A DNA stretch of 64,000 nucleotides from Adiantum capillus-veneris (lineage: Eukaryota; Streptophyta; Polypodiopsida; Polypodiales; Pteridaceae), in assembly GCA_014529385.2 (NCBI GenBank), contig CM043963.1, forward strand, positions 98,283,912-98,347,911, given 5' to 3'. The notes under the pieces are model-generated. The model did not search any database and was not told where the DNA came from. It saw only the letters and a list, made by a program, of their open reading frames with translations. Of this stretch, positions 23,601 to 33,892 are shown piece after piece. Position numbers and translations under genes: made by a program. Position 1 is the stretch's first letter. Each line of letters starts with the position of its first letter.

Positions 23601-24038
23601 TGTCCCCGATGTGGCCTGTCAGATGCTAGTAAAGATAGCCCAGATGATCATCACCTGCATCCAGGTGTTCAAAGACACTGAAGGTGACGATCATCCGTGG
23701 AATTTGTTCTTGGAAGGGCATCGAGGGATCTGCTGGAATCTCCAAGATTCTCCACCACAACATATTCTGATGGCAATGTACTCAAGGCTAATGTACTTGC
23801 CTTCACATTACTTGCAGACGTTTGAAGAGGCCTTCGTCACACAGGTTTCTTTGAAATTGACTCAAGGATCTTCCATCCTATGGCGAAGGACCTCAAGGCA
23901 CGATACGTAGCATACCAGCACACTTTAAGTGAAAATCCTTCCAGACAGCATCAAGAAGCCCTGGAAGCTGTCCTTCGAACACGGAGTTTCTCAACAACAC
24001 TTGCTTCCTTGGAGCCCCATCAACGACCAAAGCTCTGA
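20672..24038 (+). pseudogene. Large 3' reading frame of giant gypsy element, unknown protein
   Basis: ATG at 20672 (MPRQKKERQW) begins a frame that stays in one phase to about 22745 with stops at 21827, 22031 and 22430. It then continues in a second phase with stops near 22782 and 22945, and in a third from about 23850 to TGA 24036-24038, 23 bases before the polypurine tract. The total is about 1,120 codons. Parts: a folded N-domain of ~290 residues (VKITKEIINEALHFLPG; YSDMIYGELELPMRLISQHF; PPRYTEPILHIAVVMALATF); a charged coiled coil; a Pro-rich block of SPPPP repeats (22140-22270); a second coiled coil to ~22940; and a Trp-rich C-domain (KWRQKWLDKRPQDL; RTWKDFATWKG). It occupies the place of env-like ORFs, but no signal or membrane segment is obvious. 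Function is unknown. Confidence 0.65.
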
Positions 24039-24060
24039 ACATGCATGAGGTTGTGCAAGG

Positions 24061-24076
24061 ATAAGGAAGGGGGGAG
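24061..24076 (+). promoter_or_regulatory. Polypurine tract of giant gypsy element
   Basis: ATAAGGAAGGGGGGAG directly before the TGTTTGG start of the 3' LTR. This is the plus-strand primer site, and its position fixes the LTR boundary. Confidence 0.85.
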
Positions 24077-24983
24077 TGTTTGGCGGACGAAGCGACAAAG
24101 CTGCGGTTTCCAAAGATAGAATCTACATTTTCTCGGAAATCTTGACCTTTTGTAAAAGAGCTTCCCTGAGCCGAGAACTTGTAAAAGAATTTATGATTAT
24201 TTTTCTAGGAGCAAATGTATATAAGAGAGCTAGTTAGAAGTTTAGGAGCTTTTGGCCGAACAAGCCATTTGTAAAGACCTAAACCATAAAGGTCAATTTT
24301 GTAAGTTTGAACATTATCTTTTTTATGAGAAACTGAGAAGACAGGTACGTTTGAGAACTTCTTCTTGCTACAACTTGTAATCTTCGCTATTGCGGCTACG
24401 GGAATCCGAATTCAGATTCGTTTATTGCATTGTGTTCCTCTTACTTTGCTCTTCCATTCAAGTGTAATAATTCAAGATTTGGTGTAAGTGTTCAACTACG
24501 AGTTTGTGGCCTTAAATCTCTGTTTTGAATGTTTATATGCGTATTTTATGTTGTTTTGATCCTAGGAGAGGCTTCAGGGACCCTAAAACGACCCTTTAGG
24601 ATCACCTATTCACTGTTTTTGCTGACTTTGGGACGAACGACCGTGATCTTTGTACCTTTCCAGAATGTTGTGATGACAGTGAAAGAATATGTTCCTGATA
24701 GTCCCCTGTAGCTTCCCTTCAAGTTTCGTGCGATTTCGACATGATTTGCATGGTAAACGGGCGTGATGACTGTAGAGCTGTGTAGAAGGACATAGGCAGA
24801 TTGCTTGGCTTTTGTGCATATGATTTGCTTGCAGAGTTGGTAGTTGCATCTCATTGAGTTCACTTCATTAGGATTGACACCCTAGTGAGTTTCCATGCCT
24901 CATCCTAGTCGCTTCCCTTGTATTGATATTTTATGTTGATGCATGAGACCTATGCTATGGACGTCTGTCGCGGCGACCCTGCA
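24077..24983 (+). repeat. 3' LTR of giant gypsy element
   Basis: Partner of 6493-7398, starting TGTTTGGCGG and ending GACCCTGCA. The TATA-like TATATAA is at 24218-24224. The GATCGCGATC-centred repeat seen in the 5' LTR is decayed here (GACCGTGATC near 24639). A long CA microsatellite begins 40 bases beyond the end. Confidence 0.9.
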
Positions 24984-25002
24984 ATGCTCGAACGCACATA
25001 CA

Positions 25003-25020
25003 CACTCTCTCTCTCTCTCA

Positions 25021-25112
<92 letters not shown>
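25003..25112 (+). repeat. CT then CA microsatellite next to the giant element
   Basis: A short CT run, CGCG, then an uninterrupted (CA)n of about 88 bases. It yields only artefactual Thr-His or Cys-Val frames. Confidence 0.97.
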
Positions 25113-25114
<2 letters not shown>

Positions 25115-25385
25115 GAGATGAAGAAGAAGAAGATGGAGATGGAGCAAGAGCACTCTTCAATTGCACAAATGAAAGAATATGTGATTTTACGTTTAGGTGA
25201 CTTTTATATGAGCCCGCCCCATGCACACTTGGGCGCCCATACTTAGCCTTGAATTAACCCTTGAATGTTCCTGTTAGAGTGCGGCTCTCATCGGCGATCA
25301 CTCTTATCCTTTTTCCATTGGACTGACAAGCCCGGCCCATGACTCAAAACAATGTAAAGTTCGCGGATGTACCAAAGCCTATTTG
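25113..25385. other. Non-coding stretch
   Basis: Purine-rich start (GATGAAGAAGAAGAAGATGG) and otherwise unremarkable. No gene is seen. Confidence 0.5.
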
Positions 25386-25771
25386 CCAAGGTCAGCACCA
25401 AGCGATAGGTGGCGTTGGGCAGTCCCCAAGCCTCATATTTGCCTGGTGTTGACTTCATTGCCGCCTGTCATGTCTTCTTCACCAAGGTCAACACCAAGCG
25501 ATAGGTGGCGTTGGGCACTCCCCAAGCCTCCTATTCACCTAGTATTGACTCTACTGCCTCTTGTAATGTCTTTAACCCCAAGGTCAACACCAAGAGATAG
25601 GTGGCATTGAGCAGTTCCCAAGCCTCCTATTCGCGCAGTATTGACTCCTCTGCATGAATTGTAATCACCTCACCAAAATGGTCTCCATCGTCTGTTACAC
25701 CAAGGTTAACACCAAGCGATAGGTGGCGTTGGGTAGTCCCCAAGTCTCCTATTTGCCTAGTGTTGACTCAC
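25386..25771 (+). repeat. Tandem array of four ~96-bp units, each a 63-bp hairpin
   Basis: Units start at 25386, 25482, 25578 and 25700 with CCAAGGT(C/T). In each, a left arm (GTCAACACCAAGCGATAGG then GGCGTTGGG) can fold onto a right arm (CCCCAAGCCTCCTATT then GCCTAGTGTTGAC) across a 4-base loop. The hairpins span 25391-25453, 25487-25549, 25583-25645 and 25705-25767, each exactly 63 bases. Roughly three quarters of each 30-base arm pairs. The spacers between hairpins diverge more than the hairpins do. Confidence 0.85.
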
Positions 25772-26370
25772 TGTCTGATTTGTTGGTTAACATGCCCCCC
25801 TTCCTGATGTAGATTCCGTCCTCAGAATCTATTGTGTTGAAGCTCGTTCTCAAGGTGGAAGAGCATTTGAAGTGAATGTCCTTAGCTTCTTTGGTCACTG
25901 CAAAATCAAACAAAATTGGCACAGTAATTGCATTCTTATATACAATTAAAAAGCATATGTAGTTGTAGGCAGTCAAATTGATTGGTAACAGAATTTTAAT
26001 CCAATTGTTAGGAGTTCTACCAAACATCGAGCGAACTTGTCCGAGCAAGCTCAAAACCGAGCAAAGTTATTAAGTGAGTTGCTTAAGTATATGTATACTT
26101 CTTCTCTCTAGAGAGAGAAATCAGAGTGAGAGAGAGAGATTTCTCGAAACTCATATAGAGGCAGATATGAGGAAGGCCATAATTTATTTTCGGTAAAATT
26201 TAATCTCTTTTGAGCTTCTATGTGCTCAAGAGAAGGTGGTATGGAAATCTTGCTAGGTAGATAAGGGAAAGGGTTGCATCATATTGATAACGCAATGTTT
26301 TGCAGACGATGGGGACTTCTCCAAACCAAGAGTTGTCATGCCTATCCATTGGGAAGAACGCTGAGAAGAT
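25772..26370. other. Non-coding stretch
   Basis: No credible gene. It contains short GA/CT runs near 26104-26142. A 101-residue minus frame (25749-26054) has no recognisable motif. Confidence 0.4.
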
Positions 26371-26378
26371 GCTTAGAT

Positions 26379-26379
<1 letters not shown>

Positions 26380-26429
<50 letters not shown>
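26380..26429 (+). repeat. CT/AC compound microsatellite
   Basis: (CT)11 runs directly into (AC)13. Confidence 0.95.
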
Positions 26430-26433
<4 letters not shown>

Positions 26434-26439
26434 AAAAAA

Positions 26440-26994
26440 AAGAAAAAGAGAAACAATATCACTATCATTCGGACAATAAGTAATCTATTTTCAATAAATA
26501 CAAAACGTCTTTACAACAAAATGTCAAGGCTAGAGAATCTTCAAGAAAAAGTCTGTACAATCTAAGAGACCAAAGCTGACTAGGTCTACTTCGATACTTC
26601 CCTAATCTTTCTTCTCTTTCTGTGAACTTGCGGATTCTCCTACTTAAGTCTTAGCCCTCATAAAAACCACGTAAATACATGAAAACAACCAGACTACTTT
26701 GTAGGATCTCTCTCACTCTCTCTAAAACAGTAAAAAAAAGAGGAACAATATCACTATCACGGGGATAATAAGGCATATGTTTTTAGCAGATACAAAACGT
26801 CTTTACAACAAAATGTCGAGCCTAGAGAATCTCCAAGAAAAATTCTTGCAGTCTAAGAAACCAAAGCTGACTAGGTTTACTTCAATCTTTCCCTATTCTT
26901 TCTTCTCTTTTTGTTCAGCTTGTGCATTCTCCCACTTAAGTCTTAGCCCTCATGAAATCCACGTGAATACATGAAAACAACCAGACTGCTTCCA

Positions 26995-27010
<16 letters not shown>
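26440..27010 (+). repeat. Tandem duplication of a ~300-bp unit
   Basis: Two diverged copies, about 26440-26725 and 26740-27010. Both contain ACAATATCACTATCA, ACAAAACGTCTTTACAACA, CCAAAGCTGACTAGG and CATGAAAACAACCAGACT in the same order, and both end in a CT-rich run. The unit is not recognised. Confidence 0.85.

Positions 27011-27042
<32 letters not shown>
27000..27042 (+). repeat. CT microsatellite
   Basis: (CT)21 at the end of the second 300-bp copy. The first copy ends in a shorter, broken CT run at 26707-26722. Confidence 0.95.
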
Positions 27043-27044
<2 letters not shown>

Positions 27045-27450
27045 AAGACTCTCTGAAAGAATTCGTGCCAGTGTGAACTCATTCACTGAGTTTTTTTTAG
27101 AGAGAGCTCTTTGAGTTTTCACAGTTCTCTAGGCCACGATAATCAATGTAACACTTGTGATGGAAAAAGAAACGGTGCAACTAGTTGGCAACGAGTTGCA
27201 CCCTTCCTACTCCTAGGCATTGGGAATGGTAGATCACAACAAGCAAAGTGACACTTGTGATGTACTTTTTTTAGGCTCTCATAAAATTTAAGTCCTATAT
27301 CTAATTAATTACACAATTTCTCATAGTCCTCACAAGAATGTAGCACGGCTAGTTATAGGTTACGCACAAATTGGAAACCATTGAAGCCACTTCTTGGGGA
27401 AAGTGTGCCTCAGCTTAGAACTGAGCCTGTTGAAAAATCAAAACATTGTG
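27043..27450. other. Non-coding stretch
   Basis: No gene seen. The phrase around 27045-27100 (AGACTCTCTGAAAGAATTC, GTGAACTCATTCACTGAG) has a relative near 30130-30170, suggesting a dispersed repeat. Confidence 0.4.
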
Positions 27451-27451
27451 T

Positions 27452-27727
27452 TGACTGGAGGGAAAGAAAAATTAGAGTTAAATCGAAAAGAATGGTGGTT
27501 ATTTTGAAAAATTTCCTCTTTGGATCTACCATATAGGGGATTTTGTATATTTGTAAAGTTGATATTCTTGACTCAGAATCCTGAATGCTGATTGTGTTGA
27601 CTGGAGGTAAAGAAGGATTAGAGTTAAATTAAAAAGAATGGCGGTTATTTTGAAAAATTTCCTCTTTGGATCTACCGTATAGGGGATTTTGTATATTTGT
27701 GAAATTGATTTTCTCGACTCAAAATCA
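27452..27727 (+). repeat. Tandem duplication of a ~142-bp unit
   Basis: Copies at 27452-27582 and 27594-27727 share GTGTTGACTGGAGG, TTATTTTGAAAAATTTCCTC and ATAGGGGATTTTGTATATTT with about a dozen differences. No coding content. Confidence 0.88.
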
Positions 27728-27832
27728 CTACTGGTTCATTCTAAATTATATTGATTTCTACGGTAGATTCCTCTTGGATCCAACCCTTCCAACCTTACCC
27801 TTTGTGTTACACTCCCAAAATTCAGGACTAGG

Positions 27833-27905
27833 ATTTGATCTCCTACCCCTAAGAGTATATAGTCACGACCTCACTATCTAACCACATCAGCTAACGCATC
27901 GAGCT
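27833..27905 (-). repeat. tRNA-like (SINE-head-like) remnant
   Basis: On the minus strand TTAGCTGATGTGGTTAGATAG resembles a Pol III A box and GAGATCAAATCCTAG a B box, about 45 bases apart. Probably a decayed tRNA-derived SINE. Weak on its own. Confidence 0.35.
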
Positions 27906-28035
27906 GTGTTCCATAGCGAACCATAAACTTTAAAGAAACTTCTCTGCCAGCAAATTCGTGTGTGCGTGTGCGCGCGTGCGCCATCTTCCACAGCATTGCG
28001 CGGTTTGCCTCGGCTGTAGCGCGTGAAGTGTCCAT

Positions 28036-28038
<3 letters not shown>

Positions 28039-28126
<88 letters not shown>
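28039..28126 (+). repeat. GA microsatellite
   Basis: (GA)n of about 88 bases with one CA interruption at 28079-28080. Confidence 0.97.
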
Positions 28127-28127
<1 letters not shown>

Positions 28128-28254
28128 CTTTGAGAGTACTGCACAAGGCTAAATACAAAAAAGTGTGTCTCTGATAGTTTGAACGTCGGCTACGGTGTCA
28201 AAAGACCACTCCACATCTTCATCAACTGATGGTGTTCTATTTCACAGAGTTCTA

Positions 28255-28735
28255 ATGGCAGCCCAAATCAAAGGAAAGCGCTACGTATACTCCCGCTGCA
28301 GAAGTTGAGCAGAAGGCACAGAAGGGCGTCAAGGCAATTAAAAAACCGGTTGGAAGAAGCCTGCTTACAAAGAATTAGAAGCCTGCTGCTGATGCTAAGG
28401 AAGGCAGTGACAAGAAGAAGAAGAAGAAGGCTAGGAGCACCGAGGCCTACAAGATTTACATCTTCAAAGTTCTCAAGCAGGTGCGTCCCGACAAAGGTAT
28501 CTCTTCTAAGGCCATGGGCATCATGAATTCCTTCATCAATGACTTTTTTTAGAAGATTGCGCAAGAGGCAGCCCGCCATGCTCGCTACAAGAAGAAGCCC
28601 ACCATCACCAGCAGGGAGATTCAAACTGTAGTGGGGCTTCTCTTACCTATTGAGCTTGCAAAGCATGCAGTCTCTGAAGGTACCAAGGCTTCTATGTACC
28701 ACACCTGTCAGACCAGGAAGGTCAAATGCAAAACT
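28255..28735 (+). pseudogene. Histone H2B pseudogene
   Basis: One frame reads [51 protein letters not shown], then TAG at 28550-28552, then [27 protein letters not shown] and [15 protein letters not shown]. This is the plant H2B tail and histone fold nearly in full. The TAG replaces the conserved Glu of the FEKIAQEA helix. The basic N-tail also contains a stop (28374-28376), and the start (ATG 28255) is poorly preserved. After SEGTKAS the normal AVTKFTS-like end is replaced by unrelated sequence running into a GA tract. H2B packages DNA in nucleosomes; this copy cannot make it. Plant H2B genes usually lack introns, so retro-copying cannot be told from duplication. Confidence 0.9.
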
Positions 28736-28754
28736 AGTTTCTATGAGTTGCCCT

Positions 28755-29311
<557 letters not shown>

Positions 29312-30897
29312 GAGAGAGAGAAGAGCACTTTCAAGAAAGCTTCGTTGTAGAGAGGGTAGAGTCTGACAATGAGCATATGGAGCGGGTGGACAACAAGTAG
29401 CAAAAAGAGCACCGTCTGCAAAGAAGGGACAACATGCAAAATAAAATTATGCACTCCTCATGTTGTTGCATCGTTTGCAAAGAAGGGACAACAAGCAAAA
29501 GAAAAATATTGTACTCCTCATGTTGTTGGCATCATCTGCAGGTGCAATAACATTGGTAGTTTTGGAAGAGAACGAGTAGCGAATAGAAGGTAGTGAGAGG
29601 AAACACTAAAGGTCAACATGATTATGCCATTGTGGTTTTTATTACACATATACCCATCGATTGGCTTGAGTAACTCACTTAACGACAAAGAGAGGCGTCG
29701 AGTCTCCGATGTTGTGGAGGTGAAGAGGTTGCCAGGTAAACAAGGGCATCAAAGGAGCATCAAAGTGAGAAAACCCCTCTACATTAACTAATACCAAGCC
29801 AACTCCCTTGCTTGATATTCCTACACCTTTCCACCCCATATCCAAGTGGAGTCGGGACCCAAAATGCATCACTCCTTGATCTTTCTTAGTAAAAGAGTCG
29901 ACTATGCTCCATTCCATAAGCAGGAGGAGAAGGGGGATGGATTGCCTTTTGTGAACATGTAGTTGTGGAAGACGAACACCATCTTTACCCTTCATGTCGA
30001 CAATTCCTCCATGATCTTCATCACCTCATTCGCCCTTGCCCATAAAATCCTCCTTAATAAGGGTCTCCTCTTTTGTAGCTCGCCCTGAAAACTAAAAAAG
30101 AGGACTGTGAAAGAGTCCGCAGTCCTCTGGAATTTATTAGAAAGAGTCCGTGTCAGTGCCAACTCACTCATAGATATTTTTTAAGGGCTTTGTTTATATT
30201 TTGCCACTAGTCAAAATGAAGACGGCTGACCTTCTTGCCTCAACTTGTGTGCCTTTAACAAGATTAAATGAATATGGACCCTCATATTTTCCATTCTTAT
30301 CCAACACCATTGTGTTGGAGTTGTTGGTTGTATAATGAGTAAAACCTATTGAGCCCTTGGAGGGGGGTACCCTCTAGGGTAAGTGCTCATATAGATGCGT
30401 AGTGGGATTTCACTTTGTTCAGATTATGCAAAACATAGCACAACTACTAGGGGTGGGACAACTCCACAAGGTAGTGGAGAGGCTCCAACATGATTACACA
30501 ATGGACATGTCAAAAGAAATCCGTAGGAGCAGAGAGAAGTTGTTGCATACATTGTGGCAATCTTATAAGAGTCTCACAAGAAGGGAGGGGAAGATGCTGA
30601 AGCCCTCTGTGCATGGCAGATAATCCTACAATCGAAAAGGTAGAGATATTGACGATGGTGAATCTATCGATCGAATTACCATGATTGCTCCCACATCTAG
30701 CTCTTTGAACCTCTTGATCGCATGCACTGCATGTGCGTTGGTGATACTGCTGAAGGAGAGTCTCTTCGTTCACTTTTGTAGTATATCAAAATCTTCATGT
30801 GGTACGAAAAATAAATGTGGCGCTCTTCCATTCCTTCAACCTGGGCTTATGATGTATACGTGCACTAACAGATGGAATGATGTGGCAGTCACCTTAC
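29312..30897. other. Non-coding stretch with a 59-bp tandem duplication
   Basis: A 59-base unit (GCAAAGAAGGGACAACA ... CTCCTCATGTTGTTG) occurs at 29418 and 29477. A minus-strand frame at 29675-29995 (106 residues, no recognisable motif) is the only notable open frame. A 34-base unit cannot be extended into a gene. No supported gene. Confidence 0.45.
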
Positions 30898-31289
<392 letters not shown>

Positions 31290-31291
31290 AC

Positions 31292-31311
31292 TGGTATTAG
31301 AGTTAGGTGCT
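31292..31311 (+). promoter_or_regulatory. Primer binding site, initiator-Met type, short element
   Basis: TGGTATTAGAGTTAGG follows the LTR by two bases. The plant consensus begins TGGTATCAGAGC, so the first C is now T. Confidence 0.8.
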
Positions 31312-32508
31312 CTCTCGAGGCGGGCATAGCTTGCGAGCCAGTAGGCGGTGAAGACGGAGGCATCAGAAGAGGGGGCCATAAGCGCAGGGCATTTCTCACA
31401 ACGTTGTTGACACACTTAACGTTGCAGGCAGGTGTGGTGTTGCTGGTGCTACAAGGCAACCTGAGGTAGCGGTAGCAACTGCCGTTGGCAAGGAAAACTT
31501 GACACAAGTAAACAGGTCGCCAAGGGAAGCCGCAGGCAATAGGCCGCCAAAGTAAGGAGGGTGCATGAGACAAGGTAGTCAGTACCGAGCACAAGCAGCA
31601 AATTGGGCAAAAGGAGATTGATCAAGGTCGACTACAACAAGCTACACAGAAGCACACATCAACGTCGTCGTCGTCTGTTGGGCCATCTCTACACAGAGAA
31701 TTTGAATTGTTTTTTATTTGAGTTCACACTTTAAAGAAGCAGCCATCATTTTTTGAGCCTTGCTCCTTAAAGCGTCTTCACACCTCGGTACTTGATTTGC
31801 AGAACATAAGGTCGAAGCTCGAAAGATTTAAGAGAGCATTTGAGCAGCTCTCGAGTTGCAAAACTTCATGAAGTTTTTCGAAGCCTTCGTACATACTACA
31901 TATTACAAAACGCCGTCTACTGTGTTAGTATCCAATAGCAACATAGCAACGGTGGAGGCAATTCCAAAGCATTTCAAAATGCTATCACCAAAGGACTTGC
32001 ACATGGTGGAAGAGTTGCTAGAAGAGGCATCAAGAGGTACTCACTTCAAGCAATTTGTGAAGGTTGTGGGGACTCTTGCGGCTATGTTGGTATTATGCCT
32101 ACGCATATTGGTATGTATGCAAACTTTCATTGTTCAAGAATTATGAGACATCGATGCTCGCAACAACCAAGACGGATTTCCTTTGAGATGAATTTACATC
32201 GACATGTTTGGTTTTTCGAAACCGATTATCATCATCATTATTTGTTTTGTCCTATTTTATGTCAGTTTTCCTACAGTTAGTTGTTAGGACAATCTTGTAC
32301 GGGTTATAGACACTGCCATAAATAAAATGGTAAGACCACCCTTTGTTGTTTGGTCGAGTTCTGGTATGTCTCACTCTGATGGTTGTTTGAGGGAAGTACA
32401 CACACACACACCTATGCTATAGTCAAGGGGGGGGACTTCTATTCATGGTTTCAGGTGAATGAACTCTGCCATGGTATGTCTCGAGTCCATTGTTAGTAGT
32501 TTGGGCTT

Positions 32509-32510
<2 letters not shown>

Positions 32511-32544
<34 letters not shown>
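32511..32544 (+). promoter_or_regulatory. Polypurine tract expanded to a G34 homopolymer, short element
   Basis: Thirty-four consecutive G directly before the 3' LTR (one T between). It is in the PPT position. Such a run could form G-quadruplex DNA and is prone to length error, so its exact length may be an assembly estimate. Confidence 0.8.
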
Positions 32545-32545
<1 letters not shown>

Positions 32546-32546
<1 letters not shown>

Positions 32547-32742
32547 GTTGGGTATACAAGCCCAATTGTGGGAATATCCAGTGTCCAGTGTCAAGCCCGC
32601 GGGAACCTCGCCTATAGCATGCAATTCATTTTCAGTTACAAGTCCAGTTTGCATGGCACTCTTTTAGCTTTATATACAATGTAAGGTTTTACAATCTAAA
32701 TATAGAATAGCGTGTTCTTTTTTAGTTGCTTCTCTACTGTGT

Positions 32743-32812
<70 letters not shown>

Positions 32813-32881
32813 GCTGCACGTCCAAGCACGCCATGGCAAACCTCTGGCATCATCCTCCATAGCCCACCCAAGGCCTCAACA
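32546..32881 (+). repeat. 3' LTR of the short element
   Basis: 336 bp. The CT tract is about 61 bases (32748-32808) against about 111 in the 5' LTR. A 6-base deletion near 32869 (ACCCAAGG against GCCACTGCCCAAGG) is the other main difference. Confidence 0.92.
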
Positions 32882-32886
32882 CTTAC

Positions 32887-33250
32887 ATTAGGATAGTTTA
32901 TTTTAAATTAATCAAAGCATGATTGAGAGAGAGAGAGCGGGGGAGAGAGACTCAAATGTTTAAATGTTATAATTATAAGAACAAGCACAAGAGAGCTAAA
33001 AAATGTAACCAACATCGTGAAATTTTGCATCATCTCATTATTACGTTCTATTTTGGCTGTATAGGAAACAATCACTTTATCTATGTGTCCTTAGATTTGT
33101 GAGGTTCTTTGCAGAAGTGTATATGCCTTTTGTCTACTATTGCATCTATTCAAAAGGAGTTTGACTACAACTAAGTGTTCAACTTTCAATGAAATTTATA
33201 AAAGACTTGAAATTTAATGATTTCTTTAATGCTTTCACACTATTCTTTTC
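32887..33250. other. Non-coding stretch
   Basis: Short GA run near 32925-32950. No gene seen. Confidence 0.45.
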
Positions 33251-33376
33251 AAGTGTGTGGAGGACATTTTCATTTTCCTCTTGGTTTGACAAGTGTGTGG
33301 AGGACATTTTCATTTTCCTCTTGGTTTGACAAGTGTGTGGAGGACATTTTCATTTTCCTCTTGGTTTGACAAGTGT
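33251..33376 (+). repeat. 40-bp minisatellite, three perfect copies
   Basis: Units beginning AAGTGTGTGGAGGACATTTT at 33251, 33291 and 33331 are identical over 40 bases, followed by a 6-base partial copy. Perfect identity means recent amplification. Confidence 0.96.
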
Positions 33377-33680
33377 CATGATTGTAAGTTGAAACATCTT
33401 TTTTGGGAGCTAGAAAAAATAAAGCCAACGACCAAAAATGATTTATCTCCAATTTCAATAAGATAAAATTTAGAAGATTGCAAATACACATTGTTCATTA
33501 TTAACTCCAACCTACAAGTAAACTCTACCAACTCCAACCTACCAATAAACTCTACCAAACTACTTCTTCAATAAATTCCCTAAACTAAGCATTTCTTGAA
33601 AATATTGAAAAAATAAACAAGTCTCTCTCCCTACAACCACTTGCCATATGATTATGTATTGAGAAACCCCTCTCTCATTC

Positions 33681-33684
<4 letters not shown>

Positions 33685-33732
<48 letters not shown>

Positions 33733-33734
33733 CG

Positions 33735-33808
<74 letters not shown>
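33685..33808 (+). repeat. GA / GCGC / CA compound microsatellite
   Basis: (GA)n 33685-33727, then AAAGAGCGCGCGCGCGC, then (CA)n to 33808. Confidence 0.97.
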
Positions 33809-33810
<2 letters not shown>

Positions 33811-33892
33811 TCTAAGCATTTACCATGGTCTGACTATCTATGACCATGAGCTATGCTTCGGAGGAGGGAGCATACCCCTGGATAATCAAGGA

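Larger units (their letters stand above)
6493..24983 (+). mobile_element. Giant Ty3/gypsy LTR retrotransposon, ~18.5 kb, with extra 3' reading frame
   Basis: Two direct repeats of about 906 bp (6493-7398 and 24077-24983) both begin TGT(C/T)TGGCGGACG and end GACC(C)TGCA. A tRNA-Asp-type primer binding site follows the first repeat and a purine tract precedes the second. Between them, all on the plus strand, lie an unknown N-terminal domain, gag with Cys/His knuckles, protease, RT, RNase H, integrase, a second protease-like domain with a basic region, a 2.3-kb non-coding stretch and a 3.4-kb extra frame. Length, PBS type and additional ORF recall the Athila/Tat/Ogre side of gypsy, but that lineage call is inference. 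The five bases on each side (TGGAT, ATGCT) do not match, so no target duplication is evident. Confidence 0.88.

Noticed and set aside
20672..24038. Calling the 3' frame an envelope gene
   Set aside because: Position fits env-like ORFs, but no signal peptide, membrane segment or cleavage site is visible, so the label would be unsupported.
6488..24988. Target site duplication of the giant gypsy element
   Set aside because: The five bases on either side (TGGAT and ATGCT) do not match in any nearby register, so none is claimed.
24900..25226. Long Cys-Val, Thr-His and similar frames
   Set aside because: They are translations of the CA microsatellite and not proteins. The same holds for Ser-Leu and Arg-Glu frames at 27874-28174, 28631-28953, 31022-31594, 33560-33916, 45439-45724, 46023-46236 and 63220-63959.
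29675..29995. 106-residue minus-strand open frame as a gene
   Set aside because: No motif, no neighbouring exon or promoter evidence. Left as unassigned DNA.
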